NCBI RefSeq assembly: GCF_021043375.1 | Contig: NZ_JAJNDV010000007.1 | Coordinates: 62,001-126,000 of the forward strand | Direction: 5' to 3' | From: Sphingomonas sp. IC-56 | Lineage (GTDB): Bacteria > Pseudomonadota > Alphaproteobacteria > Sphingomonadales > Sphingomonadaceae | DNA length: 64,000 nucleotides | Part shown: positions 41,753 to 51,822 of the stretch, piece by piece | How the letters are laid out: each line of letters starts with the position of its first letter | Numbering within the stretch: position 1 is the stretch's first letter | Made by a program: the position numbers and the translations under genes | Notes under the pieces: model-generated | What the model was told of the DNA's origin: nothing | The model's database searches: none | What the model saw: the letters and a program-made list of their open reading frames with translations, nothing else

Positions 41753-42166
41753 TCACTCCCCCGTATCGCCTGCTTCGTCTTCCTCTTGCTCTTCGGTGCT
41801 TCCGGGCACCAGTGCGCGGACTTCTTCCATGAAGCGCGCCAGCGAGATCGGCTTGGAAACATAGGCATTCGCGCCAGCGGCGCGGATGCGTTCCTCGTCC
41901 TCGCGTCCGGCATAGGCGGTCACCGCCATGATCGGGATCGCGCGCAGTTCGCCGTCCCGCTTCATCTCGCGAATCAGCTCCAATCCGGTCACGTGTGGCA
42001 TCTGAATGTCCATGACGACCAGATCGGGGCCGAATTCGCGCGTCTTAGCCACGGCCTCGCGCCCGTCCTTCACCGGCTCGACTACGAAGCGATGCGCCCG
42101 CAGCAGATCGCAGAAGAGTTTCAGATTGAGTTCGTTGTCCTCGACAACGAGCACCCTTTTTGCCAC
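41753..42166 (-). CDS. divK: DivK-type single-domain response regulator
   Basis: Encodes 137 residues consisting of a receiver domain with the acidic pocket VVEDN (Glu9/Asp10), phospho-acceptor Asp53 in VVMDIQMPHVTG, Thr in VTAYAG and Lys in YVSKPISL. A short acidic tail (GSTEEQEEDEAGDTGE) follows. There is no output domain. In alphaproteobacteria DivK controls the cell-cycle phosphorelay through DivJ/PleC and DivL. It is divergent from the DUF3572 gene by 37 bases, so their promoters must overlap. Confidence 0.9.
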   Translation of the reverse strand: MAKRVLVVEDNELNLKLFCDLLRAHRFVVEPVKDGREAVAKTREFGPDLVVMDIQMPHVTGLELIREMKRDGELRAIPIMAVTAYAGREDEERIRAAGANAYVSKPISLARFMEEVRALVPGSTEEQEEDEAGDTGE

Positions 42167-42203
42167 GCCGACACCCGTAATGATTACAAGGACCTGTTAG
42201 GCG

Positions 42204-42470
42204 ATGGCGCCCGCGGAGACAAATGCCGATGCGCTGGCGTTGCAGGCGCTGATCTGGACGCTGGGCGATTCGGCGAGGGCGAATCGGCTGCTCGACCTGA
42301 CCGGCCTTACCCCCGACGAATTGCGCGCGCGGCTGGGCGAGCCGGCGCTGCTGGCCGCCGCGATCGGTTTTCTTGAATCCTATGAGCCGGACCTGATCGC
42401 TTGTGCCGAGGCGATCGACGCCAGCCCGGCCGAACTCGTCGCCGCTCGTGCGGTGCTGGAGCGCGCATGA
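42204..42470 (+). CDS. DUF3572 family protein
   Basis: Encodes 88 mostly helical residues: ALALQALIWTLGDSARANRLLDLTGLTPDELR and the second helical pair LLAAAIGFLESYEPDLIACA. This matches DUF3572, a small alphaproteobacterial family usually beside divK. Function is unknown. Its stop overlaps the HAD gene start (ATGA), so co-translation is likely. Confidence 0.88.
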   Translation: MAPAETNADALALQALIWTLGDSARANRLLDLTGLTPDELRARLGEPALLAAAIGFLESYEPDLIACAEAIDASPAELVAARAVLERA

Positions 42471-43114
42471 AACCCCTTCTGATTACCGATTGCGACGAAG
42501 TGCTGCTGCACATGGTGCGGCATTTCGGCACCTGGCTGGACGAAGCGCATGATATCGAATTGTCGCTGGCGCTGGGCGGGTTCGAGAATGCCATGCGCCA
42601 CCGGGCCGATGGCAGCGTCGTCGCGACGCCGCGCATGTGGGAGCTGCTCGACGGCTTCTTCCCCGACGAGATGGCGCGCCAGACGCTGGTGCCGCATGCG
42701 CGCGAGGCGCTGGCTGCGATCGCGGAGCGGGCAGATATCGTCGTGCTCACCAATTTGCGCGACCATTGCCGGCCGCACCGCATCGCCCAGTTGGACGAGC
42801 ATGACATCGCCTATCGCGTCGAGTGCAACCAGGGGCCCAAGGGGCCCGCGGTAGCGCGGCTGGTGGCCGAGTTCGGCAATCCGGTCACCGTGTTCGTCGA
42901 CGATCTGGCCCAGCATCACGAATCGGTCGCGCGCACCGTGCCGCAGGTGCACCGGCTGCACATGGTGTCCGAGCCCGACATGGCGCCGCACATCGCGCCG
43001 GCGCGCCATGCCCATGCCCGGATCGACGATTGGCAGGAGGCGCAGGCCTGGATCGAGGCGCGCTTTGCGCAAGGGTTGACCGGCGCCGCAGCGAGTGGTT
43101 CAGCTTCGGCATGA
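42467..43114 (+). CDS. HAD-superfamily hydrolase
   Basis: Encodes 215 residues. Motif I is LLITDCDEVLLHM (Asp8, Asp10), motif II VVLTNL (Thr), and motif IV VFVDDLAQHHESV. A helical cap lies between motifs I and II. It should be a cytosolic phosphatase; the substrate is unknown. It is coupled by ATGA overlaps to DUF3572 before and RidA after. Confidence 0.85.
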   Translation: MKPLLITDCDEVLLHMVRHFGTWLDEAHDIELSLALGGFENAMRHRADGSVVATPRMWELLDGFFPDEMARQTLVPHAREALAAIAERADIVVLTNLRDHCRPHRIAQLDEHDIAYRVECNQGPKGPAVARLVAEFGNPVTVFVDDLAQHHESVARTVPQVHRLHMVSEPDMAPHIAPARHAHARIDDWQEAQAWIEARFAQGLTGAAASGSASA

Positions 43115-43578
43115 CTGCTGCCATCGACGCAAAGCTGGCCGAGCTCGGCCTTTCACTTCCCGAAGCCGCCGCACCGGTGGCTGCCTATGTCCCGGCCGTA
43201 GAGGCTGGGGGCATGCTGCACCTGTCCGGGCAGTTGCCGTTCAAGGATGGCGAGTTGATGACCGGGCGGTTGGGCGAGGATCGCGACTTGGCATACGGCC
43301 AGGAGGCGGCGCAGCGCTGCGGACTGATGGTGGTCGCGCAGATCAAGAAGGCGCTGGGCGGCGACCTGTCGCGGGTCGAGCGGATCGTGAAGCTGGGCGT
43401 GTTCGTGAATTCGGCCGCCAGCTTTACCGACCAGCCCAAGGTGGCGAACGGCGCGTCCGAGCTGATGCAGGAACTGTTCGGCGAAGCAGGGCGCCACGCC
43501 CGTAGCGCCGTGGGCGTGCCGGTGCTGCCGCTGGGTGCGGCGGTGGAAATCGACGCGGTGGTGCAGATCCGTAGCTGA
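43111..43578 (+). CDS. RidA/YjgF-family protein
   Basis: Encodes 155 residues. The family core is GMLHLSGQLPFKDGEL...RIVKLGVFVNSAASF and the C-terminal RSAVGVPVLPLGAAVEIDAVVQI. RidA proteins deaminate reactive enamine/imine intermediates from PLP enzymes, although this longer subgroup is less well defined. ATG 43111 overlaps the HAD stop. Confidence 0.9.
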   Translation: MTAAIDAKLAELGLSLPEAAAPVAAYVPAVEAGGMLHLSGQLPFKDGELMTGRLGEDRDLAYGQEAAQRCGLMVVAQIKKALGGDLSRVERIVKLGVFVNSAASFTDQPKVANGASELMQELFGEAGRHARSAVGVPVLPLGAAVEIDAVVQIRS

Positions 43579-43699
43579 GCTGAGCTGGGCCGGACGCGCC
43601 GGGCGTGGTGCGGACTAGGGTTCATCCCGGGCTATGGAATCTACTTACTCCCTAAGCGTGCGGGCACTTCGTAGAAAAGCCGCGAACGGGAGGCACTTC

Positions 43700-44080
43700 A
43701 TGCTCATCGACACGCGCGGCGCCGAACATCGCGAACTGGAGACGCAGGCCGGCGCATTGTTGCGTGTCGTTGCCGCCCAGGCGCCGGACAGCGCGAGCGT
43801 GGCAGGCATGCGCTGGCGCATGGCGCGCGCGTTGTCCGACTATCTGGCGCAGGAAGACCGCCGCGTCCGCGATGCGCGTTTGCGCCAGGAGGACGGCATG
43901 CTGGCCAAGCAATTCCACGGCTACATCCTCGACTGGCCGGTAAGCCGGATCACGGGCGATTGGGCCGCGTTCGGTCGCGCGACGCAGGCGGTGCTGGCGT
44001 CGATCGCCGATCGCATGACGGGCGCGGGATCGCCCTGCTACCCGCATGCCGACCGAGTGCCGGCACGGCGCGCCGCCTGA
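43700..44080 (+). CDS. Hypothetical helical protein (possibly hemerythrin-like)
   Basis: Encodes 126 residues from ATG 43700, chosen because GGGAGG lies six bases upstream; an ATG at 43634 in the same frame has no ribosome site. It appears all-helical, with His and Glu/Asp spaced in ways that recall hemerythrin (HRELE, LSDYLAQEDRR, FHGYILDW). The ligand set is incomplete, so this is only a suggestion. It stands between the RidA gene and a lipoprotein gene. Confidence 0.55.
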   Translation: MLIDTRGAEHRELETQAGALLRVVAAQAPDSASVAGMRWRMARALSDYLAQEDRRVRDARLRQEDGMLAKQFHGYILDWPVSRITGDWAAFGRATQAVLASIADRMTGAGSPCYPHADRVPARRAA

Positions 44081-44119
44081 GCGGTTGAGGCATGGCCCGG
44101 CTTTCCGCATAAGCGGGGC

Positions 44120-44659
44120 ATGCGTTCTGTTTTCCTGCAAAGCCTGACCTCCGCCGCGCTGCTCGCGCTGGCGGGTTGCGTCGCCCCGAGCGAGCCCGCA
44201 CCCGAGGCTGCGCCGCCGGTGCCGATGCCCACCCGGGCGCCGCCACCGCCACCCGCGCCGCGGCCCACGCCTTCGGCGGACTGGCGTGATTGGGCGCTGT
44301 CGCCCGGCACCTGGACCTATCGGCGCGAGGGGAGTGGGAGCGTGGCTGGGTTCGGGGCTGCGGGCGCTGCGCCTGCGCTCAGCCTGCGCTGCGATGCTGG
44401 CGCGGGCCGGATCACCCTGTCGCTCGGACGTGTGGGCGCTGGGTCCGCTACGGTCCGGACCAGCTCGAGTGTGCGCGCGCTGCCGCTGACGAGGGGCGCT
44501 GACGGGCAGTCGAGCGCGAGTCTCGGCGCGCGCGACGGGCTGCTCGACGCGATGGGCTTCAGCCGGGGGCGGTTCATTGTGGAGGTGGCGGGGCAGCCGC
44601 CGCTGGTGGTGCCGGCCTGGCCCGAGATCCTGCGCGTGGCGGAGGATTGCCGGCGCTGA
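44120..44659 (+). CDS. Proline-rich hypothetical lipoprotein
   Basis: Encodes 179 residues. The signal ends in lipobox LAGC (Cys20). Residues 23-52 are a Pro/Ala-rich stalk, and residues 53-179 a beta-rich domain starting at DWRDWALSPGTWTYRREG. The stalk would let the domain extend from the membrane. The family is not recognised. It precedes the structured RNA locus. Confidence 0.72.
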   Translation: MRSVFLQSLTSAALLALAGCVAPSEPAPEAAPPVPMPTRAPPPPPAPRPTPSADWRDWALSPGTWTYRREGSGSVAGFGAAGAAPALSLRCDAGAGRITLSLGRVGAGSATVRTSSSVRALPLTRGADGQSSASLGARDGLLDAMGFSRGRFIVEVAGQPPLVVPAWPEILRVAEDCRR

Positions 44660-44792
44660 TCCGCGCGCTTGTCCGGCATAGGGCCCAGACCTCTGAGGCT
44701 CGCGCAGAAAGAAATTCAAAACAAGGCTTGTTCTGCGTGCCGGGGTGATTCACACTCCTCAAGTGTCGCAAGGCACAGGCTCTTCAACTGGC

Positions 44793-44807
44793 GAAAGGAG
44801 GTGATCC
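44793..44807 (+). promoter_or_regulatory. Extended Shine-Dalgarno fully complementary to the 16S rRNA 3' tail
   Basis: GAAAGGAGGTGATCC is a 15-base uninterrupted complement of the usual alphaproteobacterial 16S rRNA end (GGATCACCTCCTTTC). Normal sites here pair over 4-7 bases. The start codon at 44809 follows at a standard distance from GGAGG. Similarity to a reversed 16S gene ends at this motif, so it is not a rRNA fragment. Confidence 0.85.
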
Positions 44808-44808
44808 G

Positions 44809-44865
44809 ATGTCTCATGGTTCAGCAGTGAGGTCGGTTCAGTTCGTTCGGGAGACGCGCCGCTAA
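44809..44865 (+). CDS. 18-codon leader-like ORF
   Basis: Encodes MSHGSAVRSVQFVRETRR and then TAA. The extended ribosome site makes translation very likely. The peptide is basic at its end (RETRR) and too short for a folded domain. It is followed within 10 bases by a chain of RNA hairpins and, 169 bases on, by the esterase gene at 45034. A leader peptide controlling RNA folding, a dual-function small RNA, or a ribosome-binding decoy are all possible. I know no verified function. Confidence 0.65.
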   Translation: MSHGSAVRSVQFVRETRR

Positions 44866-45004
44866 GCGGGGGTGGCGGACGGCGGATGCCGTCTGCATCC
44901 CGGTGAAGCGGCCCGCATGGTCTCCCGGGCTGGAACACTCCGGTCGCTGACCATGTCGGAGGTCGTCGGGCGCCCTGATGGGTGCTCGGCGACCTCTCTC
45001 ATTT
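44866..45004 (+). ncRNA. Candidate structured RNA with terminal hairpin
   Basis: Four helices can be read. P1 is 44875-44896 (9-bp stem, GGAT loop). P2 pairs 44916-44922 with 44949-44955 (CATGGTC/GACCATG). An inner CCGG/CCGG pairing lies at 44925-44928 with 44940-44943. P4 is 44959-44996, a 17-bp stem with a TGAT loop in which all non-Watson-Crick pairs are G-U. P4 is followed by TCTCATTTATAAA, a weak terminator-like tail. The wobble pattern suggests selection for structure. It could be the 3' part of a small RNA or a leader of the gene at 45034. Confidence 0.6.
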
Positions 45005-45033
45005 ATAAAGCAGTGGTTTGTTGAAGAGGCTGT

Positions 45034-46005
45034 ATGACGGCGACGAGACGCGCGGTGTTGGGCGGCGGCGCTGCCCTGTTGGGGATGGCCGCGGGAACGG
45101 GCGCGATCGCGCAGACAGGGCCTGGGGACGAGGTCGTGCGGCTGTGGCCGGGGCGTCCGCCGGGCTATCGCGGTACGAAGATCGTCCGCAAGGTGGCCGA
45201 CCAGTCCAAGGACCCGGCGCACACCGATCGCTGGGTGAGCGGCATCGACGATCCGGTGCTGGTGGTGCGTCGCCCCGCAAAGGCGAATGGCAGCGCGGTG
45301 CTGCTGGTGCCGGGCGGCGGCTATGGCTTCCTGGCCTATGACAATGAAGGCACCGAACAGGCGGCGTGGCTGAACGCGCGCGGCGTGACGGCCTTTATCC
45401 TGCTCTATCGCCTGCCCGGCGACGGATGGGAGCAGCGCGGGCTGGTGCCGCTGCAGGATGCGCAGCGGGCGATGCGGGTGATCCGGTCGGGCGCGGCGAA
45501 GTTCGGCGTCGATCCGGCGCGGGTGGCCGTGCTTGGCTTTTCGGCCGGCGGGCATCTGGCAGGATCGCTGGCAACGCGGCACGGCGAGCGCGTGTACACG
45601 CCCGTCGATGCGGCCGACGGGTTGTCGGCGCGGCCTGATCTTGCCGGACTGGTATACCCGGTCATCAACCTGGATGCGGCGATCACCCATGCCGGGTCGC
45701 GCGATAATCTGCTGGGGCCGAACCCCTCGGCCGAGGCGCTGCGCCACGCATCGGTGGAGCAGCGCGTCACCGCCGACACGCCGCCGCTGTTCCTGATCCA
45801 CGCGTCCGACGACGGGCTGGTGCCGGTGGCCAACAGCCTGGTGCTGTATGACGCGGCGCTGAAGGCCGGGCGCAAGGCGGAGATGCACCTGTTCGACGAG
45901 GGCGGACACGGCTTTGGCGCGCGCTTGCCCAAGGCGTCGCCGGGTTCCGCCTGGCCGGCGCTGTTCCACGCCTATGGCGTGCGCAAGGGCGTGTTCCGGG
46001 CATGA
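45034..46005 (+). CDS. Tat-exported alpha/beta hydrolase (acetyl-xylan esterase-like)
   Basis: Encodes 323 residues. The N terminus MTATRRAVLGGGAALLGMAA carries a twin-arginine signal. Esterase motifs are VLLVPGGGYGFLAY (oxyanion), AVLGFSAGGHLAGS (Ser170), an Asp in IHASDDGLVPV, and the His in DEGGHGFGARL. It is related to the gene at 20170-21060 but is exported by Tat rather than Sec. The stop overlaps the SGNH gene start (ATGA). The pair looks like two carbohydrate esterases made together. Confidence 0.9.
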   Translation: MTATRRAVLGGGAALLGMAAGTGAIAQTGPGDEVVRLWPGRPPGYRGTKIVRKVADQSKDPAHTDRWVSGIDDPVLVVRRPAKANGSAVLLVPGGGYGFLAYDNEGTEQAAWLNARGVTAFILLYRLPGDGWEQRGLVPLQDAQRAMRVIRSGAAKFGVDPARVAVLGFSAGGHLAGSLATRHGERVYTPVDAADGLSARPDLAGLVYPVINLDAAITHAGSRDNLLGPNPSAEALRHASVEQRVTADTPPLFLIHASDDGLVPVANSLVLYDAALKAGRKAEMHLFDEGGHGFGARLPKASPGSAWPALFHAYGVRKGVFRA

Positions 46006-46793
46006 AGCGGCTGGCGCTCGCCGCCTTGCTTGCGGCGGCGCCGGCGGCGGTGGCTCAGGATTACCAAAGTTCGCCGGAGCGCCGCGTCGTGGAGGAGCGG
46101 GACTGGGGACCGTGGCTCGGGCCGTTCCGCGCCAGGCTGGTGCCGAGCCTGATGGAGGATTTTGGCGAACGCTATTTGTATGCCGACGCGAACCGGCGGC
46201 TCGGGCCGCCAAGGGGCCGCGAGCAGCGCGTGATATTCCTCGGGGACTCAATCACCGACAAATGGAACCTGGCGGCGGCGTTTCCGGACAAGGCCTATAT
46301 CAATCGCGGCATCGGCAGCCAGGTCACCGCGCAGATGCTGCTGCGCTTTCACCAGGACGTGATCGCGCTGAAGCCGCGCGCGGTGGTGATCCTGGCCGGC
46401 GTCAACGACGTGCAGGGCTTTCTGCAGCGCGAGACGGTGGAGCAAATCGAAGCCAATTACGAAGCGATGGCGGATCTGGCCGACCGGCACGGCATTGCCG
46501 TCGTCTTCGGATCCCTGCTGCCGGTGCACAGCTATACCGAGCGGGCGCAGGGCGTGGTGGCGGAGCGGAAGCCCGACACGCTGCGCACGCTGAATGCCTG
46601 GTTGCAGCGCTTCTGTGCAGCGCGCGGCTATGGCTATGCCGATTATTACGCGGCGCTGGCGGACGCGCATGGGCTGCTGGATCGCCAATGGAGCGACGAC
46701 GGCGTGCACCCGTTGCCCGCCGCCTATGCCCGGATGGCCCCGATCGCGCAGGCGGCGATTACGCGGGCGCTTGGTCGCCCGCCAGCGTCTTGA
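46002..46793 (+). CDS. Exported SGNH/GDSL-type hydrolase
   Basis: Encodes 263 residues with a signal peptide (to VAQD, residue 20). SGNH blocks are [12 protein letters not shown] (Ser83), NRGIGSQVT (Gly), [11 protein letters not shown] (Asn) and the terminal [11 protein letters not shown] (Asp/His). Activity as a lipase-like or acetyl esterase is expected. Its final 35 bases overlap the 3' end of mutS on the other strand. Confidence 0.9.
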   Translation: MKRLALAALLAAAPAAVAQDYQSSPERRVVEERDWGPWLGPFRARLVPSLMEDFGERYLYADANRRLGPPRGREQRVIFLGDSITDKWNLAAAFPDKAYINRGIGSQVTAQMLLRFHQDVIALKPRAVVILAGVNDVQGFLQRETVEQIEANYEAMADLADRHGIAVVFGSLLPVHSYTERAQGVVAERKPDTLRTLNAWLQRFCAARGYGYADYYAALADAHGLLDRQWSDDGVHPLPAAYARMAPIAQAAITRALGRPPAS

Positions 46794-49371
46794 GGCGGTA
46801 GAGAACGTCCAGCGCTTCGCGCGGGCTTAGCGCGTCGATGTCGAGTGCGCCGAGTTCATTTCGCAGCGCGTCGACCTTGGCTTCCTCCTGCTCGGCGATT
46901 GCCGCGAACAGCGGCAGGTCGTCGAGGCCGGCGGCGAGGCCGCCGGTTTTCTCGCGGCCGGCCTCCAGCTTGTCGAGCACCGCCTTGGCGCGCTTGATCG
47001 TCGCCGGGGGCATGCCCGCGAGCCGCGCGACGGCGATGCCGTAGCTGCGGTCGGCGGGGCCGTCGGCGAGTTCATGGAGGAGGACGAGGTCGCCCTTCCA
47101 CTCGCGTGCGCGGACATGGTGGAGGGTCAGCGCGTCGCAGCGCTCGGCCAGGCGAGTCAGTTCGTGATAATGGGTGGCGAACAGGCAGCGGCAGCGATTG
47201 TCCTCATGGATCGCCTCCACCACCGACCAGGCGATGGCGAGGCCGTCATACGTCGAAGTGCCGCGGCCGACCTCGTCGAGGATCACGAAGCTGCGCGGCG
47301 TTGCCTGCGCCAGGATCGCCGCAGTCTCGACCATCTCGACCATGAAGGTGGAGCGGCCGCGCGCCAAATTGTCCGAGGCGCCGACGCGGCTGAACAGGCG
47401 GTCGACCAGGCCGAGCGTCGCGCTGGTGGCGGGGACGTAGCTGCCGGCTTGCGCGAGCACAGCGAGCAGCGCGTTCTGGCGCAGGAAGGTCGACTTGCCG
47501 CCCATGTTGGGGCCGGTGACCAGCCATAGGCGTGAGTTCTCGGAGAGCTTGCAGTCGTTGGCAACGAAGCGGCCGCCCGATTTGGCGACGGCTTCCTCCA
47601 CCACCGGATGGCGCCCGCCTTCGACCTCGAAGCAGCTATGCTCGACCAGTGCGGGCCGGGCCCAGCTGCTTTCGGCTGCGCGTTCGGCGAGGCCGGCGGC
47701 CACGTCGATCCGGGCGAGGGCGTCGGCGGTGGCGGCGATGCTTTCGCGGCGGCCGAGCGCGGTGGTGGTAAGATCTTCGAGATGCGCGGCTTCGGCGGCG
47801 AGCGCGTGGGCGCCGGCCTGAGTCACCTTGACCGCGACATCATGGAGTTCGGGGGCGTTGAAGCGGACGACGCCGGCCAGCGTCTGGCGGTGGGTGAAGC
47901 CGCTGTCGGGCGCCATCAACGCGTCGGCGGAGCGCGCGGGCACTTCGATATGGTAGCCGAGCACGCCGTTGTGGCGGATCTTGAGCGCGGTGATGCCGGT
48001 GCGGCTGCGATAGTCGGCCTCCAGCGCGGCGATGGCGCGGCGGCCGCCGGCGCCGGCATCGCGAAGATCGTCGAGCGCGGCGTCATAGCCCTCCGCGATG
48101 TAACCGCCATGCGCGGCGTCGACCGGCGGTTCGGGCACAAGGGCGCGGGAGAGCAGATCGATCAGCGTGCCGTGGCCGCGCAGCTGTGGGATCAGCTGGG
48201 CGAGCAGGGCGGGCACGTCATCGAGCGCGGCGAGCCGTTCGCCAAGGCGCCAAGCCCCGTCGAGACCATCGCGCAGCTGGCCGAGATCGCGGGGCGAGCC
48301 GCGGCCTGCGGCAAGGCGGCCGAGCGCACGTCCGATGTCGGGCAAGGCGCGGAGCGCGCCGCGCACCATGTCGCGAACGCCGGCATCGTCATGGAAACGC
48401 TGCACCAGGTCGAGCCGTGCCTCGATTCCGGCGCGGTCCATCAAGGGCGTGGCGATGTCCTGGCCGAGTAGGCGCGCCCCGGCGCCGGTGACGGTGCGGT
48501 CGACGCTGTCGAGCAGGCTGCCCTTGCGGACGCCAGCCTGTGAGACGCAGAGTTCGAGGCTCTCGCGCGTCGCTGCGTCGATGGCCATGAATGCCTCGGT
48601 CCGGCTGACACGGGGCGGACGCAGGAAGGGCAGCGAACCCTTGGCAGTGTGGTCGAGATAGGCGACCAGCCCGCCGGCGGCTGCCAGCGCCGCGCGCGAG
48701 AAGGTGCCGAACCCGTCGAGCGTGGCGACGCCGAAGAGGGACTTGAGCCGTTCCTCCGCCGCAGCACTGTCGAAGCCGGCGCGTGGGCGCAGCACGGTGG
48801 CGAGTGCGTCGAAGGCTGAGGCGTCGCAGGCGACGGTTTCGGCCGGGGACAGCCGGGCGATTTCGGCAGAAACGCGATCGGCATCGGTTTCGATGATCTC
48901 GAAGCGGCCGGTCGAAATGTCCGCGCAGGCAATGGCGACGCTGCCACCCGCTTCGCCGATTGCTACGCACCAGTTTGCCGAGCGGCTGTCGAGCAGCGTT
49001 TCCTCGGTCAGGGTGCCGGCGGTCACCACCCGCACGATGTCGCGGGCGACCAGCGCCTTGGAGCCGCCGCGCTTCTTGGCCTGTTCGGGGGTTTCGGTCT
49101 GCTCGGCAATGGCGACGCGGTGGCCGGCCTTGATCAGCCGGGCGAGATAGCCCTCCATCGCATGCACCGGCACGCCGCACATCGGGATACGCTCGCCCTC
49201 ATGCTCGCCGCGTGCGGTGAGCGCGATATCCAGGCAGGCGCTGGCGATCTTCGCATCGTCGAAGAACAGCTCGAAGAAATCGCCCATGCGGTAGAAGAGC
49301 AGGCAATCCTCGGCTTCGGCCTTGAGCGCAAGATATTGTGCCATCATCGGCGTGGGGGCGGCGGAGGACAT
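46759..49371 (-). CDS. mutS: DNA mismatch repair protein MutS
   Basis: Encodes 870 residues. The mismatch-binding Phe-x-Glu is in [15 protein letters not shown] near residue 30. The connector, lever and clamp domains follow, then the ATPase with Walker [15 protein letters not shown] and Walker [16 protein letters not shown]. The C-terminal segment ends with the dimerising helix region ([13 protein letters not shown]). ATG 49371 gives [17 protein letters not shown], the family start. It is divergent from maeB with 156 bases between. Confidence 0.97.
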   Translation of the reverse strand: MSSAAPTPMMAQYLALKAEAEDCLLFYRMGDFFELFFDDAKIASACLDIALTARGEHEGERIPMCGVPVHAMEGYLARLIKAGHRVAIAEQTETPEQAKKRGGSKALVARDIVRVVTAGTLTEETLLDSRSANWCVAIGEAGGSVAIACADISTGRFEIIETDADRVSAEIARLSPAETVACDASAFDALATVLRPRAGFDSAAAEERLKSLFGVATLDGFGTFSRAALAAAGGLVAYLDHTAKGSLPFLRPPRVSRTEAFMAIDAATRESLELCVSQAGVRKGSLLDSVDRTVTGAGARLLGQDIATPLMDRAGIEARLDLVQRFHDDAGVRDMVRGALRALPDIGRALGRLAAGRGSPRDLGQLRDGLDGAWRLGERLAALDDVPALLAQLIPQLRGHGTLIDLLSRALVPEPPVDAAHGGYIAEGYDAALDDLRDAGAGGRRAIAALEADYRSRTGITALKIRHNGVLGYHIEVPARSADALMAPDSGFTHRQTLAGVVRFNAPELHDVAVKVTQAGAHALAAEAAHLEDLTTTALGRRESIAATADALARIDVAAGLAERAAESSWARPALVEHSCFEVEGGRHPVVEEAVAKSGGRFVANDCKLSENSRLWLVTGPNMGGKSTFLRQNALLAVLAQAGSYVPATSATLGLVDRLFSRVGASDNLARGRSTFMVEMVETAAILAQATPRSFVILDEVGRGTSTYDGLAIAWSVVEAIHEDNRCRCLFATHYHELTRLAERCDALTLHHVRAREWKGDLVLLHELADGPADRSYGIAVARLAGMPPATIKRAKAVLDKLEAGREKTGGLAAGLDDLPLFAAIAEQEEAKVDALRNELGALDIDALSPREALDVLYRLKTLAGDQAPA

Positions 49372-49527
49372 GCAGCATGCGGTAGCCGATGCGCCGGGGC
49401 GATCAACTCCCGGCTGCCGCTTTCCTGGGGACGACTCGCGGGGAAACACTCCGTTACCGCTCAAGGCACATCCGCCGATTGCAGCTACGGAATCGTCACC
49501 CTAAAGGAAGGGGACCAGGAGATATGA

Positions 49528-51786
49528 ATGTCTGAGGAATCCAAGGTCCAGTTTTCCGAGCGCGAGGCGCTTCGCTACCATTCGGAAGGCCGGCCCGGTA
49601 AAATCGAGATCGTCGCGTCCAAGCCGATGGCGACTCAGCGCGATCTCGCGCTCGCCTACTCGCCCGGCGTCGCGGTGCCCGTGCGCGCCATCGCCGAGGA
49701 TCCTTCGCTCGCTTATGACTATACCGCCAAGGGCAATCTGGTCGCGGTGATCTCCAACGGCACGGCGATCCTTGGGCTCGGCAATCTGGGCGCACTGGCG
49801 TCCAAGCCGGTGATGGAAGGCAAGGCGGTGCTGTTCAAGCGCTTCGCCGACGTCGACTCGATCGACATCGAGCTGAAGACCGAAGACGTGAACCGCTTCA
49901 TCGACGCAGTGGAGCTGATGGAGCCGAGCTTCGGCGGCATCAACCTGGAGGACATCAAGTCCCCGGAATGCTTCGTGATCGAGCAGACGCTGCGCGAACG
50001 CATGAACATCCCGGTGTTCCATGACGACCAGCACGGCACCGCGATCATCGCCGCCGCCGGCCTGATCAACGCGCTTCACCTGACCGGGCGCGACATCAAG
50101 CATACCAAGATCGTGATGCTGGGTGCCGGCGCCGCCGCAATCGCGTGCGCCGAACTGATCAAGGCGATGGGCCTGCCGCACGACAACCTGCTGATGTGCG
50201 ACCTGAACGGCGTGATCTATCAGGGCCGCGAAGAAAGCATGAACCAGTGGAAGTCGGCACACGCCGTCGCCACGGACAAGCGCACCTTTGCCGAGGCGAT
50301 CGACGGCGCCGACGTGTTCGTCGGGCTGGCATCGGCCAACTCGCTGCCGCCCGAGCTGCTCAAGACGATGGCGCCGCGCCCGATCGTGTTCGCGATGGCG
50401 AACCCCGATCCCGAGATCAGCCCGCCGGTTGCCAAGGAAGCGCGGCCGGACGCGATCATCGCCACCGGCCGTTCGGACTATCCGAACCAGGTCAACAATG
50501 TGCTGGGCTTCCCGTTCATCTTCCGCGGCGCGCTGGACGTGCGCGCGACGACGATCAACGACGCGATGAAGGTCGCCGCCGCGCGCGCGCTGGCCGAACT
50601 GGCCCGCCAGCAGGTGCCCGAGGAAGTCGCCGCGGCTTACGGCACGCAGCACAGCTTTGGCCCCGAATACATCATCCCCGCGCCGTTCGATCCGCGGCTG
50701 ATGGAGATCGTACCCGCCGCCGTTGCCCAGGCAGCGATGGATTCGGGCGTCGCGACCAAGCCGATCGTCGACATGGCGGCGTATCGCCAGTCGCTGCGCG
50801 CACGGCTTAATCCGACGACTTCGGTGCTCAGCCTTGCCTATGAGGGTGCACGCGCGCATCCCAAGCGCGTGATTTTCGCTGAGGGCGAGGAAGAAGTGGT
50901 GCTGCGCGCCGCCATCGCCTTCAAGGAAGGTGGTTATGGCATCCCGGTGCTGGTCGGCCGTGAGTCGGTGTCCGACAAGCTTCAGGCGCTGGGCGCCAAC
51001 CCGGAAGACTTCGAGATCCACAACAGCGTCAATTCGCCGCTGGTGCCGCGGATGGTCGAGTTCCTGTACCAGCGGCTACAGCGCCGCGGCTACCTGCGCC
51101 GTGACATCGAACGGCTGGTCAACCGCGACCGCAACATCTTCGGCGCGCTGCTGCTCCAGCTGGGCGAGGGCGATGCGATGCTGACCGGCGTCACGCGCAC
51201 CTATGCCGAGACGATGCGCCAGGTGCGCCGGGTGATCGACTATGCGCCGGGCCGCATTGCCTTTGGCATGCACGTGCTGGTGGGGCAGTCGCACACGGTG
51301 TTCATCGCCGACACGACGGTAAACGAGCGCCCGAGTGCGGAAGAACTGGCGCAGATCGCCGAGGGCGCGGCCCAGGTCGCGCGGCGCATGGGCCACGAAC
51401 CCCGCGTCGCATTCCTCAGCTATTCGACCTTCGGCAATCCCGAAGGCCGCTGGCTCGAACATGTGCGCGGCGCGATCAAGCTGCTCGACGAGCGCAAGCC
51501 CGAGTTCGAATATGAAGGCGAGATGTCGCCGGACGTCGCGCTCAACCCCAAGCAGCTGGCGAACTATCCGTTCGCGCGGTTGTCTGGCCCGGCCAACGTG
51601 CTGATCATGCCGGGGCTGCAATCGGCGAATATCTCGGCCAAGCTGCTGCGCGAGCTGGGCGGCGATTCGACGATCGGGCCGATGCTGATCGGCATGGAAA
51701 AGCCGGTGCAGATCGCGCCGATGACCGCGACCGCAAGCGAGCTGGTGACGCTGGCGGTGCTGGCAGCCGGCGGGATCGCGCGCTGA
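49528..51786 (+). CDS. maeB: NADP-dependent malic enzyme (MaeB type)
   Basis: Encodes 752 residues. The N-terminal malic enzyme part (1-425) has [13 protein letters not shown], the metal-binding [10 protein letters not shown] and NAD(P) motif [11 protein letters not shown]. The C-terminal 320 residues are a phosphotransacetylase-like domain ([31 protein letters not shown]) that in this class is regulatory and not catalytic. It decarboxylates malate to pyruvate, supplying NADPH. ATG 49528 follows the ribosome site AGGAG. Confidence 0.95.
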   Translation: MSEESKVQFSEREALRYHSEGRPGKIEIVASKPMATQRDLALAYSPGVAVPVRAIAEDPSLAYDYTAKGNLVAVISNGTAILGLGNLGALASKPVMEGKAVLFKRFADVDSIDIELKTEDVNRFIDAVELMEPSFGGINLEDIKSPECFVIEQTLRERMNIPVFHDDQHGTAIIAAAGLINALHLTGRDIKHTKIVMLGAGAAAIACAELIKAMGLPHDNLLMCDLNGVIYQGREESMNQWKSAHAVATDKRTFAEAIDGADVFVGLASANSLPPELLKTMAPRPIVFAMANPDPEISPPVAKEARPDAIIATGRSDYPNQVNNVLGFPFIFRGALDVRATTINDAMKVAAARALAELARQQVPEEVAAAYGTQHSFGPEYIIPAPFDPRLMEIVPAAVAQAAMDSGVATKPIVDMAAYRQSLRARLNPTTSVLSLAYEGARAHPKRVIFAEGEEEVVLRAAIAFKEGGYGIPVLVGRESVSDKLQALGANPEDFEIHNSVNSPLVPRMVEFLYQRLQRRGYLRRDIERLVNRDRNIFGALLLQLGEGDAMLTGVTRTYAETMRQVRRVIDYAPGRIAFGMHVLVGQSHTVFIADTTVNERPSAEELAQIAEGAAQVARRMGHEPRVAFLSYSTFGNPEGRWLEHVRGAIKLLDERKPEFEYEGEMSPDVALNPKQLANYPFARLSGPANVLIMPGLQSANISAKLLRELGGDSTIGPMLIGMEKPVQIAPMTATASELVTLAVLAAGGIAR

Positions 51787-51822
51787 GTTGGATGCTCCCT
51801 CGGCTGGTCCGGGGGAGAGTTC

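Noticed and set aside
41745..41763. CGGGGGA/TCCCCCG hairpin as an rpmG terminator
   Set aside because: The stem is sound, but no T run follows on either strand and it overlaps the divK coding end.
44780..44830. The AAGGAGGTGATCC motif as a reversed fragment of a 16S rRNA gene
   Set aside because: Identity to the rRNA end stops at GATCC and the next bases form an ATG-started ORF; no further rRNA sequence follows.
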